A program made the translations under genes and the position numbers. From assembly GCF_904849725.1 (NCBI RefSeq), contig NC_058518.1:209448741-209512740 (forward strand): a stretch of 64,000 bases of DNA, read 5' to 3'. A model generated the notes under the pieces. The model had not been told where the DNA came from, searched no databases, and saw only the letters and a program-made list of their open reading frames with translations. This DNA comes from Hordeum vulgare subsp. vulgare. Taxonomy: Eukaryota > Streptophyta > Magnoliopsida > Poales > Poaceae. Below, in pieces: positions 29,230 through 40,567 of the stretch; within the stretch, counting starts at the first letter, position 1, and each line of letters begins with the position of its first letter.

Positions 29230-30624
29230 TGTAAGTGCATTTAGTGCCCTTAGTGATTTTGGTGGTTTGAAGCCTTGTAGTTTAAGTAACTAATGTGTTT
29301 ATAAGTGTACACAGGCTCTATAAGTTGCTGAGGAGATTGAGTTATACGATAATATCGACCCCTAAAAATGTATGTCTTCGGCTCAAGAAATTGGTCTTAT
29401 GCTGAAGACTTTGATCGCGAAGAACTTGCGATGACATTGATATTCCTCGTGAAGATATTGCAGATGAGGAATTCAGTGTGCCTTGAAGAAAATTAGTCCG
29501 AAGACTTTGAAGCTTGAAGTTTATTCTTTCTATTTCATTTTCTTCACTCTTGAGTCATAGGAACACCGTATTGTTAAAGGGGGGCGAACTAATACTACGG
29601 AATGAATTTCCTCATGATGCTCAACCCAAGCCTAACCTACAAAAGCCTCAAGTGAGGAATATGACAGACATGATGACTATCACAGTTGAGAGTTCTGACC
29701 ATTGCCGTGATACGCGACACCTCACCGATCTTATCCACGCCAACGGTCATAATATTTAAGGGCATTTATGTCAAATGATGCCAGGATGCTCCCAGGCTAT
29801 AAATAGCCACCCCCCACAACCACCAGCTGGTTGGCTGCTCCGTGAGAAACTGACAGTTGTCATTTAGAGCAACCCAAATTCCTCAGAGTCTTTGAGAGTT
29901 AATCGTCAAGTGAGGAAATACCCCAAACACCAAACAACAAACCAAAACCAAGTGATTGAGCATCACTGAACAATTTGTTCCTGTGTAGAACTTAAGCCTT
30001 TTCCCTCTGAGGACTGTGCACCCTCCAGACGGTTAGGCGTCATGGTGTAGAGCATCCAGCAGTCAATTATGGATCGCTGGGTGACCGAGTTTGTGAGGGT
30101 TTGGAAGTCTGCCCTGAAGACTTACCACGAGTGTTGGGCGAGGACTGTGTGTCCTTAGCTCAAGGAGAATATGGTAGGGACTGTGTGTCCTTTGGTTTCA
30201 ATACCAAGCCGCTCCAAACCAGACGTACGACTGTCACAACAGTTGGAACTGGGTCATCAACAACTGTGTCCATTGTGATACAGGTTTTATTACTTCAACT
30301 CTTTCAATTCCTCAATATTGTATGTGGAAGACTTTCATTGTCACTGTTTGAAGAATTTATTGAAGACTTTCTCTGAATTTCCTCAACCTCAAATTCTTCA
30401 CCAGTTAATCTTCACCTGCTTATTCTATGCGTGCATACTGTCCGAAGTGATTCTCATAATCTTCATCAAGTAAACTGCTGTTGTAATCGTTGCACCTCTG
30501 ATCTTGTGCTATTTCTGCTGCACATTATTCATCAGTGAGGAATTTCCTCAAAAGGAATTTCCTCAGCGATGAAATTCTAAAAATCACCTATTCACCCCCA
30601 TCTAGTCGATATAACACACTTTCA
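29230..30624 (+). mobile_element. Copia M1: 3' LTR
   Basis: TGTAAGTGCATTTAGTGCCC to ...ACACACTTTCA, 1395 bp. TATA box GGCTATAAATAGCC at about 29797. A 46-nt hairpin lies at 30528-30573. The right flank AGATT (30625-30629) is the partner of GGATT at 7692. After the LTR, Gypsy D internal sequence resumes with CCCAAGGCACCCC. Small frames such as 30101-30376 lie in LTR sequence. Confidence 0.94.
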
Positions 30625-33125
30625 AGATTCCCAAGGCACCCCAAACGTAATATACAAGGAAGACTCAAGCATCTAAGCTTGGGGATACCCCGAAAGGCAT
30701 CCCCTCTTTTGTCTCCAACATTATCGATATATCTTACTTGGAGCTACATTTTTATTCATCACATGATATGTATTTTGCTTGGAGTGTCATTTTTTTCTAT
30801 TTTATATGTTATTTATCATCTTGTTTTCAAATAAAAATTTCCAATAATTTCCTTTAGAATGCTTTAATTGCATGTGTGATGTGTGTTGTTCAAAAAGAGA
30901 AACTTTTGCTATAGTATTTGAATTATCCGATTTTACTGGATGAAAAGTTTCTTAATTTTTTAGAAATTATGGTAATACAATTTTTTTATATCCTAAATTT
31001 TCAGAATTGTTTGAGGTACACAGGTATGCTTTTCGAATTAATTGCTACACACTATCATGTTTAGACAGATTGTTATCATAGTTTTGTTATCTACTTATCC
31101 TATAGTTTCCATAGCCTATATTGGTAGATATAAATTGTGGAAATAATAGTAAATAGTAGGTAATGTTTGAAAATTATCATGCAACTTGTATTGGCAGTAA
31201 ATAAAAAGTTGATTTATAATTATATGCACTAACCTATCTCACGAGTTATTTCATGTTTTGTGCGGATGAAGTTTTTGAGATTTAGGTGAAACCGGGATAT
31301 GTGAGGATTGAACGAGTTAAAAAAGCTCAAGCTTGGGGAGGACCAAGGCACCACAAGTAAATATTTCAAGAAGCCTCAAGCATCGAAGCTTGGGAATACT
31401 ACACATCCCACTTCTCTTTGTCAACAAATCTTAGTTAGCCTATGTTGATCCTAAATTTTTATTTGTCCACATGATATGTGCTATTCTTGGAGTCTCTTTT
31501 GTTTTGTTTGTTGTTCGAAATAAAATATCAGATCTTAAAATCTTTATTGAGAGAGAGTCCTCACATAGCTACTTGATTGCTCAACTATTCACTGATCTTC
31601 ACTTATATATTTTGAGAGTAGTTTGATGTTTACTCTTGTGCTTCACTTATACCATAAGAGTAAATTATGAATGAATTGAATATCATAAATCTGATATTAT
31701 TAATGTGCATTATGCATTGCAGTAGCTTCACATCTGGTTTACAAAGTAAAATCTATTAAAGTTTAACAATCATGAAATTGGGTATACAAGCAATTCATGA
31801 ATGATCAGTATAAGAAAGAGAACTTTCGCATACAGATATATTATCTTGGACAAATTTTATGATTGTGAATACCCATCAATTCTTTCCAACCTTGATCAAA
31901 TAGTTGAACTTGGACAAGGAAGACAATGTAATGCTTATGTTTTGGTATATTTGCATAAAATTTATATTGTTATGGATCCTCCAACATGTGGTGCTTGTTT
32001 AGAACCTTTTGCTAGCCAAAACTTGGTACTAAGTAGAGATACTTCTTGTGCATCCAAATCCTTAAACCAAGTTTCTTCCATGAGAGTCCACCATAACTAC
32101 CTATATATGGTATTTCACTGCCATTCCAAGTAAATTTGCATGTGCCACCTCTAAACATTCAAATCGACATCCATCTTGTGTGCTCATAACGCTCATGGAG
32201 CGACGGGGCGGTCATTATCTTCCATGCTAAGCGAGTTATTCCCAAGATGAGTGTTTATTCACTTGTCGTTGCATGAGATAGGCTAGTAAAAAGGATGCCT
32301 AGTCCTGCATAATACAGAAATAAATAAACAAGAACTCCCCTATAAAGTTGATTTTTTGGAGGGCACCCGTGGATACAGCTAGCCATGGAATGTGATTGAA
32401 CGGTGGAGGGGGAGTAAAATTCAATTCTGTTTGGGAACCGACAGTAATGGAAGACATTGAAAACAATATTGTGACATTGAGAGGAAAGGCACGCCGCCCA
32501 AATTACATATTCAACTCTATTTTAAAATAACGAGCTTTGGCACCTGTGCAAATCCCTTCTTCCCTGTGTGAAGGGACAATCTATTTACTTTCATGTTACT
32601 TTCTTTTCATGTTGAGTCGACTTCTTATTCCAACCTCAATCTATTAGTTGGCAAGCACCATGTGGTGGGGAAAGATACACATATATATATCCAGTCAAAT
32701 ATATTTGATCATGATTCATTATTGTTGACAATAATCTTTCTGATAAGTATGTTGGGAAGCGAAACTTGAAGCCCCTATCTTTCTCTGTGTTCGATGGATG
32801 TTATTTGTTGTAAAAATATGCTTTGAGTATTAGCAGTCATACAATAGTACATGATAATTGATTATGTGGAGCTCTTACTTAAACTTGATTATGCATTGAA
32901 ATTGTGTGATGACTAAGAACAGATGATGTTGAGTTTAAAGAAAATGCATTATTTAAACCATGACATGTGAATTAATTTCTACTCAAACATGCTGATTTCT
33001 AGGAAATGTTGAAGGTTATGATGCTAGAACAAGTGATTGGAATTATCAAACATATATACTATGCTAGCATTCACATTTCATAAATTATTTCTTTTATCAT
33101 TTACCTACTCGAGGACGTGTAAGAA
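30625..33125 (+). other. Gypsy D internal non-coding region, right part
   Basis: Continues 7696 after removal of Copia M1. It has two diverged copies of a segment with CAAGCATC.AAGCTTGGG at about 30666 and 31377, each followed by ATCCC, TTTTTATT.ATC and ACATGATATGT, so an internal duplication about 710 bp apart. A block at 32040-32560 is conserved with Gypsy C 14640-15200. No pol is present anywhere in D: its internal region is only about 4 kb. The 110-codon frame at 31801-32133 overlaps the conserved block but is not kept in Gypsy C. Confidence 0.7.
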
Positions 33126-33141
33126 TTAAGCTTGCGGATGT
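33126..33141 (+). other. Decayed polypurine tract of Gypsy D
   Basis: TTAAGCTTGCGGATGT directly before TGATACG at 33142 is a mutated form of an AAGCTTGGGGATGC-type tract. It shows that 33142-34890 served as a 3' LTR for the left internal region. Confidence 0.65.
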
Positions 33142-34890
33142 TGATACGTCTCCAACGTATCATAACTTATGAAGTATTCATGCCATATTCACCTATGTTC
33201 ACAATACTTTTATATGGTTTGGATGCACTTTGTATGATCTATTTAAAACTAACACACACTGATGTTGTTTTCAGCAGAATTACTGTGGTGTTGTTTTTTG
33301 TGTAGAAAATGGGAGTTCTCGGAATCGCCCGAAAGTTTTTTATATTTTTTCTAGAGGAAATAAGAAATATTAGAGCGAAGAACCACCGAAGGGGAGCCAC
33401 CTGTGGTCCACAAGACAATAGGCGCCCCCCTACAACAACAACAACAACAACAACAACAAGAGCAACAAGAACAACAACAACAAGAACAAGAACAACAACA
33501 ACAACAACAATAGCAAGGAAGCACCCTGATGGCTTGTGCCCCCTAGGACATGTCGTGATGTCTTGTGCCCCCCAACAGGGCCCACGTGGCTCCATTTGGC
33601 ATGACTCCAACACTAAAAAATCATATATATACCAGAAATCCTAGAAATGAAGAGATAACTTCTGCTCCGCCACCGCAACTCTTTGTATCGATGAATAACC
33701 CGTCTGGAGCCTTTCCAATACCCTTCCAGAGAGGGTAATAATCTATGGTGGACATATTCATCATCCCGACGGAGGCCATGACTAGGAGGGAGTAGTTCAC
33801 CCTCAGAGCTAAGAGTATGTACTAGTACCTATGTATTCAATATCTCTCTCTCTTTCTCGTATTCTTGAGATGACACGATCTTGATGTATCACAAGCCTTG
33901 TTAATCTAGGTGGATCATATGATGTTATTCCCTTCCCGCCTTGTTGTGATGAATTGAATCTTTCCCTTTAAGATCTTGTTATGTTGGATTGAATATTTTG
34001 GTTTGAGAACACCTGATGTATGTCTTGCATGCAGATACCCGGAGTGACATTGGGGTATTCAAGTTATTCACTATATATATGTTATGGCATCAACTTGCGG
34101 ATTTCGGTGACCTTGGGGGTCTATGCATAGGGGTTGATTAAATGTTTTCATACTATATCCTCCGATAGAAATTTTGGGGTGCTCCTTGAAGTTCTTTGTG
34201 TTGGATTGAATATGATAAACCTAAAATTGTTTGATGCATGTTGCATAATTTACCCACACATACTTGAGGTGGTATCGTAGTATCTAGGTGACATTAGGGT
34301 TGATTGATATGTACCATGGGTGTTTTTTTACTACGAACTCTAGGGATGTTTGTGACACTTATAGGAATATCTCAAAAGATTGATCAGAAATAATAACTTT
34401 GAGGTGGTTCTATTACATACAATAATTCTGTATTATTGTTCTTCGTTAGATAGGAACTTCGAAGCAATTCTTTGTTGCACGTTGAGGGATGATCATATGA
34501 TTCTCCTATGTTAGCATTGTTGAGAGATTGCACTAGTGAAAGTATGAACCCTAGGCCTTATTACCAAGCATTTATAAAACATTTTTCTCACTGTTTTACA
34601 CTTGCTAACTTGCTATTTTCATATTTTTAGATTACAAAAACCTATATCTACTATCCATACTACAATTGTATCACCATCTCTTCGCCGAACTAGTGCACCT
34701 ATACAATTTGCAATATTATTGGGTGTGTTGGGGACACACGAGATGTCTTGTATTTGATTATAGGGTTGTTTGAGAGAGAGCATCTTCATCCTACACCTCC
34801 CACTTGAGGGAAAATTGCTATTATCCAACAATACTCCGTGCTTGGAGGCCCATCATAGTCTACAAGAATAAAGTTGTGTAGTAGACATGA
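33142..34890 (+). mobile_element. Gypsy D: second LTR, shared by two internal regions
   Basis: TGATACGTCTCCAACGTATC to ...GTAGTAGACATGA, 1749 bp, matches the first LTR throughout, apart from that LTR's 515-bp insert and a CAA-repeat expansion here. It is followed not by flanking DNA but by a well-kept primer-binding site and a second internal region. It therefore acts as 3' LTR for the left unit and 5' LTR for a truncated right unit. Confidence 0.88.
33432..33513 (+). repeat. (CAA)n microsatellite within the Gypsy D LTR
   Basis: An imperfect ACA/CAA trinucleotide run with occasional CAAGAA units, about 80 bp, fills a position where the first LTR (near 4375) has ordinary LTR sequence. It accounts for much of the length difference between the two LTRs and for the low-complexity Thr/Arg or Val-rich frames called there. 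Confidence 0.9.
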
Positions 34891-34900
34891 AGCTATTTTA

Positions 34901-34918
34901 TGGCGCTGTTGCCCGGGA
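34901..34918 (+). other. Primer-binding site of the second Gypsy D unit (tRNA-Asp)
   Basis: TGGCGCTGTTGCCCGGGA lies ten bases after the second LTR, two mismatches from the tRNA-Asp complement and better preserved than the copy at 6252. Confidence 0.8.
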
Positions 34919-35242
34919 GGTGAGTGCTTGACGGTATAGCTTTTGATCTTGTAATTAAATCTTTTAGTTTCTTGTTTTTCACTAGTTTTGTTTTACAAAA
35001 TAAAACTAGAAAAAATGTAATTTAGGTTGCCTCATTTGCTTCGTCCCTATAATGTCTTTCGTGAAAATGATGGTTCAAAAAATAGTGCTCAATTGCTAGA
35101 AGAAGAATTTATGAAAATATTTAATGTGAAATCCGTGAGTGATGAGAATGATAATAATGTTGTTGGTATGAACTCTCTGAATATCTATGATGCTAATGAT
35201 TCGCAAAGACACAAGCTTGGGGATGCTATGCTTGATGAAGAT
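34919..35242 (+). mobile_element. Start of a second Gypsy D internal region, truncated
   Basis: Matches 6270-6597 nearly base for base in order, including the gag-like start (here ATG followed by TAA at about 35015) and HKLGDAMLDED. It breaks off in ...CTTGATGAAGAT at 35242. From there the sequence belongs to the Gypsy A LTR. The break shares only one or two bases with both partners, which fits illegitimate recombination. Confidence 0.85.
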
Positions 35243-35725
35243 ACTCACACCTCATCAACATTTGCAGGATTAGAGGTATAATAATAATGATTAAGGATTT
35301 GAACATAATATTTTCCACCAAGTAATCCAACAAGCATCAGCTACAAGATGTAATCAACACAACTAGTAACCCACAAGTACAGATTTGAGGTTTTGAGAGA
35401 AAGATTGAATACAAGAGATGTACTAGGATTTGATACGAGATGGTGTTGGTGTAAATGTTGATGAAGATTTGTTCTCCCACGAAGGAGGAAGCATTGGTGA
35501 TGATGATGGCTTCGATCTCCCCCTCCCGGAGAGGAATTCCCCCAGCAGAATCTGACTGTCGGTGTGCAAAAGTGTCTCTGCCGAGGTTTCCACCTTGAGA
35601 TGGCGGTGCTTCGTCCCAAATGATTGCTTATTATTTTGTATAGGGTAGAACATACCATATAGGATAAGAGGGGGTCGTAAGGCCTTCAAGGGCCTCATAG
35701 ACCTCCAGGGCGTGCCCACGGGGTG
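35243..35725 (-). mobile_element. Gypsy A: remaining part of its 3' LTR
   Basis: Matches the Gypsy B LTR from about 39772 to 40258: TAATAATAATGATTAAGGAT, CCACCAAGTAATCCAACAAGC, CCACGAAGGAGGAAGC and GAGATGGCGGTGCTTC. Both the left portion (apart from 4038-4089) and the first 300 bp of the LTR are missing. At about 35722 the text jumps to the equivalent of Gypsy B 41463 (GGGCTAG..GATCTAAA), so about 1.2 kb including the polypurine tract was deleted. Frames at 35341-35755 are LTR sequence. Confidence 0.8.
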
Positions 35726-37029
35726 GGCTAGCAAACGATCTAAATAAAGCACCACATGTTAAGGGATCCAAGACCATATAACTTCTATGTGAATATAAAC
35801 TACTATGATGATTACATTGTCTTCCATGTCTGACATCAACACTTCATCATTATATAATATTTGGTGAGGGCTCACAATCGTAAAAGATGTCCAAGATAGT
35901 ATATTTGTATGTGAATCTCCTCTCCTCTATCATAATCTAGCTTAGATTGTATCAATGACTAATACTATGTTTGTTTATTCTCAACGACTTTTATCACTTA
36001 TACCCTTTTCTATGTGAAGTTATTACTCCTCATGATATAAGCATATGGTATTTTCTATTTCATTTATTGACATGTTATGATGATGGGTGCATGCAAGTAG
36101 ATCACACAAACTCAACTAATCTTTATTATATAACTCTCACACTCGATTACAATGGTAGGTAGATCTCAAAGAAAAAAATATTAAGAAAAGAAAATGTGAA
36201 ATTTTACGTACTAAGATAAATAGTAATGGTAAAAGTGATGGTGATACGATACCGGGGAACCTCCCACAAGCTTGGAACAAGCTAAGTGTGGTGCTCATAC
36301 CCATGTTCTCAAGCGTTTTTGTTGGGTGATGGTGGTGATGATGAGGTGGCATTCTTCTTCTCCAGCCTATGGTTTAGAATAAAATTGTCGTCCCTTAATT
36401 AATCATTTTCTTCCTCAAGCTTTAATATCTTTTTTCATAATGCCTCCTTGCTTTCCTCCACAAAACGGGACGGGATAGATTCGATCTTAGAATTGTTTAC
36501 TCCGTTCAGGAGACTTGACTTCTTGAATTCCACGTGCATATCTCCACGCCGAGGAAGTGCAACTTCATATTCATATGAACCAGCATCCTTCATTTCCTCT
36601 AAGTTGGTATTTTCCTCCTCAGCTGTGTCCCATAGGTATGGATAAATATCCCCAAAGATCTTTGTATCTACAACATAGTGGGAAACATAGCTCTCTCCAT
36701 CTTAATCATGTGATGACATATTTTTAGATGCGCGAGAAAAATAGCATGAAACAAGAACAAAGGAGTTCTCGATGATGCGGTGGTAAAAACATATGGGAGT
36801 ATATATAATGAGTTTTTCCACATCAGAATACGAGTTCAGAAGAAAAATGGAGTCTCGGAGGCACACAAGGGCCCCATAAGCCATAAGGGCATGCCAGGGG
36901 GTGACACGCCCCGTTGGCTTGTGCCTCCCTCCTAGGTCCCACTGACTCCTTTTTATGTTTGGATTTTTTTAAATACCAAAACCAACACAACATATTTTTT
37001 TGAATTGTTTGAGTCGTTTTCTTACCGTA
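35726..37029 (-). other. Gypsy A 3' non-coding region
   Basis: Runs parallel to Gypsy B 41463-42660 (CACCACATGTTAA, CCCATGTTCTCA, CATAGCTCTCTC and CCCTTTTTATTTTTG-like landmarks). No ORF is conserved between the two copies. The sequence lies between integrase and the deleted polypurine tract. Confidence 0.65.
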
Positions 37030-37725
37030 TCATGTACCTACTCCTTTTTCATGTTTTTGGAGTGTTCCGGAGGATTCTGTTCTGTGCTCCTCCGGTGTAA
37101 TTACTTGAATAATATTAGTTTCAACATTAATGGGTGTACCTGAGATGTAGTGCTTAATTATTTGCACATTTACCACTCTCGGATTTTTTCCTGCAAAGTT
37201 ATTGATCTTTATAGCATCACAGCGATAGACCTCCTTGACAATATATGGGCCTTCCCATTTGGAAAGGAGTTTACGTGCAAAGAATCTTAAACGAGAATTG
37301 TACAAAAGCGCTAGGTCTCCTACGTTGACTTTACATTTTTGGATCCGCTTATCATCCATATCTTAACCTTCTCTTTAAGTAACCTGGCATTTTCATAGGT
37401 TTGTGTCCTCCATTCATCTAATGAGCTAATATTAAATAACCTCTTTTCACCGGCAAGTTTAAAGTCGTAATTCGGTTCTTTAATTGCCCCAAAAGATTTA
37501 TGTTCTAACTCAAAATGTAAATGACAAGATTTTCCATAAACCATTTTATATGGGTACATCCCCATGTGATTTTTATAAGTGGTTCTATAAGACCATAAAG
37601 CATCATATAGTTTCATAGATTGATTCTTTCTAGATGTATTGAAAATATTTTGCAAAATTAATATTATTTCTCAGTTGCTCAATTCAACTTGGACAATATC
37701 TAGGGTCAAAACTTATCACATGGTC
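37030..37725 (-). pseudogene. Gypsy A: integrase C-terminal part
   Basis: The minus-strand frames 37655-37320 and 37359-37030 give [40 protein letters not shown], then VGDLALLYNSRLRFFARKL and the GPY/F-type end module SKWEGPYIVKEVYRCDAIKI. The zinc region and the D,D part of the integrase core are absent. RNase H text (CDKFQPYTVD) runs almost directly into IN text (...HVISF, then the end of the core), so about 1.3 kb was removed relative to Gypsy B. Non-functional. Confidence 0.85.
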
Positions 37726-39041
37726 AACAGTGTAAGGTTGAAACTTATCACAAGAAAACACAACTGCTAAAAATTCGTTTTCAGTAGTAGCATAATTTCT
37801 TTGGGCACTATCTAGGGTCTTAGTAGTATAATGAATAACATCAAATTTCTTGTCTACTCTTTGCCCTAGAACAACACCAACAACATAATGACTAGCATCA
37901 CACATGATTTCAAATGGTAAGTTCCAATCAAGTGGTTGAACAATAGTGCAGAAATTAAGGCTTTCTTAAGTATTTCAAAGGCTTCTACACAATCATCATA
38001 AAAACCAAAATGAATATCTTTTCGAAGGATATTAGTAAATGGTCTAGAAACCTTTGATAATTTTTTAATGGAACGGTTATAGAAACCATCATGACCATGA
38101 AACTTCTTATAACTTTGATATCTTTTGGGCATGGCATTTTCTCTATTGCATCAACTTTGGATTTATCCACCTCAATGCCCCGTTCGAAAATTTTATGCCC
38201 AAGTATTATACCTTCATTCACCATAAAGTGGCACTTCTCCCAATTGAAGACAAGATTAGTTTCTTTACATCTCTGCAAAACTCGATCAAGGTTGGTCAAG
38301 CAAACATCAAAAGGAGTCCCGTAAACGTAAACATTATCCATGGAAACCTCAACAATCTTATCACAAAAGTCAGAGAATATAGTAGTTATACATCTTTGAC
38401 GGTAGCACGTGCATTTCATAGACCAAATAGCATACGCCTATAAGCATAAGTTCTAAAAGGGAAACTAAAGGTAGTTTTCTCTTGGTGCTCTTTTGACACA
38501 GGTATTTAAGAGAATCCAGAACATCCATCAAGAAAACAAAAGTGTGTGTGCTTGGATAATATTTCTGACACTTCATCAGTAAAAGGCAATGGGTAACGAT
38601 CTTTCCTAGTGGATTTATTCAATTTCCTGAAATCAATTACCATCGTATAACGAGTTACGATTCTTTGTGGAATAAGCTCATTTTTATCATTAGGAACAAT
38701 TTTTATGCATCTATTTTTAGGAACATAATGAACATGACTTACCCGTATACTATGAGCAATATGAGAAATTATACCTCCTTCCAAAAGTTTTAGCATCTCA
38801 GTTCTTACCACCTCCTTCATCTTAGGATTGAGACGATGTTGTTTAGCATCCGGTTCCATATTAATCTTGTGCTGCCAGAGAGTGGGGCTTATGCCCATAA
38901 GATCATCAAGAGTATATCCAATAGCGGCCATGTGCTTCCTTAGAGTTTTAAGTAATATATTTTCTTCATGCTCTGAAAGGTTAGCACTAATAATAACAAG
39001 ATATATCTTCTCTCCATCAAGATAAGCATATTTCAGAGTAT
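37726..39041 (-). pseudogene. Gypsy A: RT and start of RNase H
   Basis: On the minus strand from 39041: TLKYAYLDGEKIYLVIISAN, IGYTLDDLMGISPTLWQHKI, MVIDFRKLNKSTRKDRYPLP, then SMDNVYVYG where Gypsy RTs have FMDDFSVYG-type text, so the second catalytic Asp is lost. Next come NWEKCHFMVNEGIILGHKIF (thumb region) and CDASHYVVGVVLGQRVDKKF with ENEFLAVVFSCDKF of RNase H. Stops and shifts separate the frames 39117-38506, 38419-37985, 38132-37866 and 37905-37684. The RT N-terminus is cut at 39041 by Gypsy B. Protease and gag would lie beyond B's other end, which is not in this window. Confidence 0.9.
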
Positions 39042-40553
39042 TGATGACCCACAAGTATAGGGGATCAATCATAGTCCTTTCGATAAGTAAGAGTGTGGAA
39101 TCCAACGAGGAGTACAAGGAAACGACAAGCGTTTTTCAACAAGGAATTCTCTGCAAGTACTGTAAGTGACAGTGATAGATAGTTTTGTAGCAAGATAATT
39201 CATGACGAGTGACAGTAACAATAGTAGAAAAGGTGCATCAAGGTAGCCCAATCCTTTTTGTAGAAAAGTAGAGGCCTAAAAGTATTCTTATATTAAGCAA
39301 ACGCTCTCGAGGACACATGGGAATTTCAGTCTAGTAATGTTCATCATGTTAAGTTGATTCGCGTTTGCTACTTTGATAATTTCACATGTGGGTGGACCCA
39401 ATGCTAAGATGGTGTTCTTACTTGAAAAACAAGCAACTTATGATTACCCTCTCTAGCAAACATCCGCAACTATGAAATAAGAATTAACATAAATCTAACC
39501 ATAGCATTAAACATATGGATCCAATTCAGCCCCTGAAGAAGCAACACATAAACTAGGGTTTAAGCTTCTGTCACTATCTCAACCCATCATCTACTTGTTA
39601 CTCCACAATGACTTCCCTTAGGCCCATAAAATGGTGAAGTGTCATGTAGTCGACGTTCGCATGGCACCAGTAAGAGAAGTAACAACATACATGTCACTAA
39701 AATATCGAAGAGTACCGACTTTACAAGATTACTTATAACAAGACTTCTCCCATGTCCTTGGGAAGAAAAGTAACTACTCACACAACATCAACATCTTCAA
39801 GATCACAGTTATAATAATAGTGATTAAGGATGTGAACATAATATCTTCCACCAAGTAATCCAACAAGCATCAACTACAAGATGTAATAAACATAACTAGT
39901 AAGCCACACGTACCAAATTGTGGTTCTGAGATAAAGAATGAATACAAGAGATGTACTAGGGTTGGAAATGAGATGGTGCTGGTGAAGATGTTGATGAAGA
40001 TTGGTACTCCCACGAAGGAGGAAGCGTTGGTGACGACGATGGCTTCAATTTCCCTCTCCCGGAGGGAAGCTTTCCCGATAGAATCTATCCACCAGAGAGA
40101 AAAGGGCCTCTACCCTGGTTTCTGCCTCGAGATGGCGGCGCTTCATCCTAAAATGTGGCTTATGATTTGTTCTAGGGTAAAACACAACACATAGGAGAAG
40201 AGGGGCATCAATGGGCATCCATGGGGCCCATAAGCCATCAGGGTGCCGCAAGGGGGTGCGTACTATTAGCTTGTGTCTAGTAGGTGGCGCCCCTCTAGTA
40301 TATTTTTGACCCATAATTCTGAAATATTCTAGAAAAAATCTCTGTGAAGTTTCAGGTCATTTCGAGTCTGTTAATTTTTGTGCCTTTTTCTCTATTTTCT
40401 GGTCCAGAATTCCAATTTCTAGATATTTCCCTCTTTGTGACGTCCCTTGAATATTCAGAGATAAAGGGCATAAGAATTGCATGATAATAGGGAATAATGG
40501 AAAATAATAACACAAATATCAGTAAAAATTCATGATGCAAAATGAACGTATCA
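39042..40553 (-). mobile_element. Gypsy B: 3' LTR
   Basis: On the minus strand it starts TGATACGTTCATTTTGCATC at 40553 and ends ...CTATACTTGTGGGTCATCA at 39042 (1512 bp). It is inserted within Gypsy A RT codons; the left flank GTATT (39037-39041) is a candidate duplication whose partner is hidden. The LTR type (TGATACGT.CATTTTGCATCATG) is common in Triticeae Gypsy elements; Fatima or Sabrina relatives are possible, but I cannot decide. Frames at 39587-40314 are LTR sequence. Confidence 0.9.
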
Positions 40554-40567
40554 ACTCCCCCAAGCTT
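40554..40567 (-). other. Polypurine tract of Gypsy B
   Basis: Reverse complement AAGCTTGGGGGAGT abuts the LTR start. Next to it is TTGCTTGAGGACAAGCGAGG (reverse), the same companion motif as beside Gypsy C's tract. Confidence 0.88.

Noticed and set aside
31801..32133. 110-codon ORF in Gypsy D
   Set aside because: Overlaps a DNA block conserved with Gypsy C, but the frame is not conserved; treated as non-coding.
33309..33644. Thr/Arg-rich (plus) and Val-rich (minus) ORFs
   Set aside because: Products of translating the CAA microsatellite.
4038..35725. Reading 4038-4089 as an unrelated stub and 35243-35725 as a separate element
   Set aside because: Both match the two sides of one LTR (that of Gypsy B) in the right order and orientation, so a single Gypsy A LTR split by Gypsy D is simpler.
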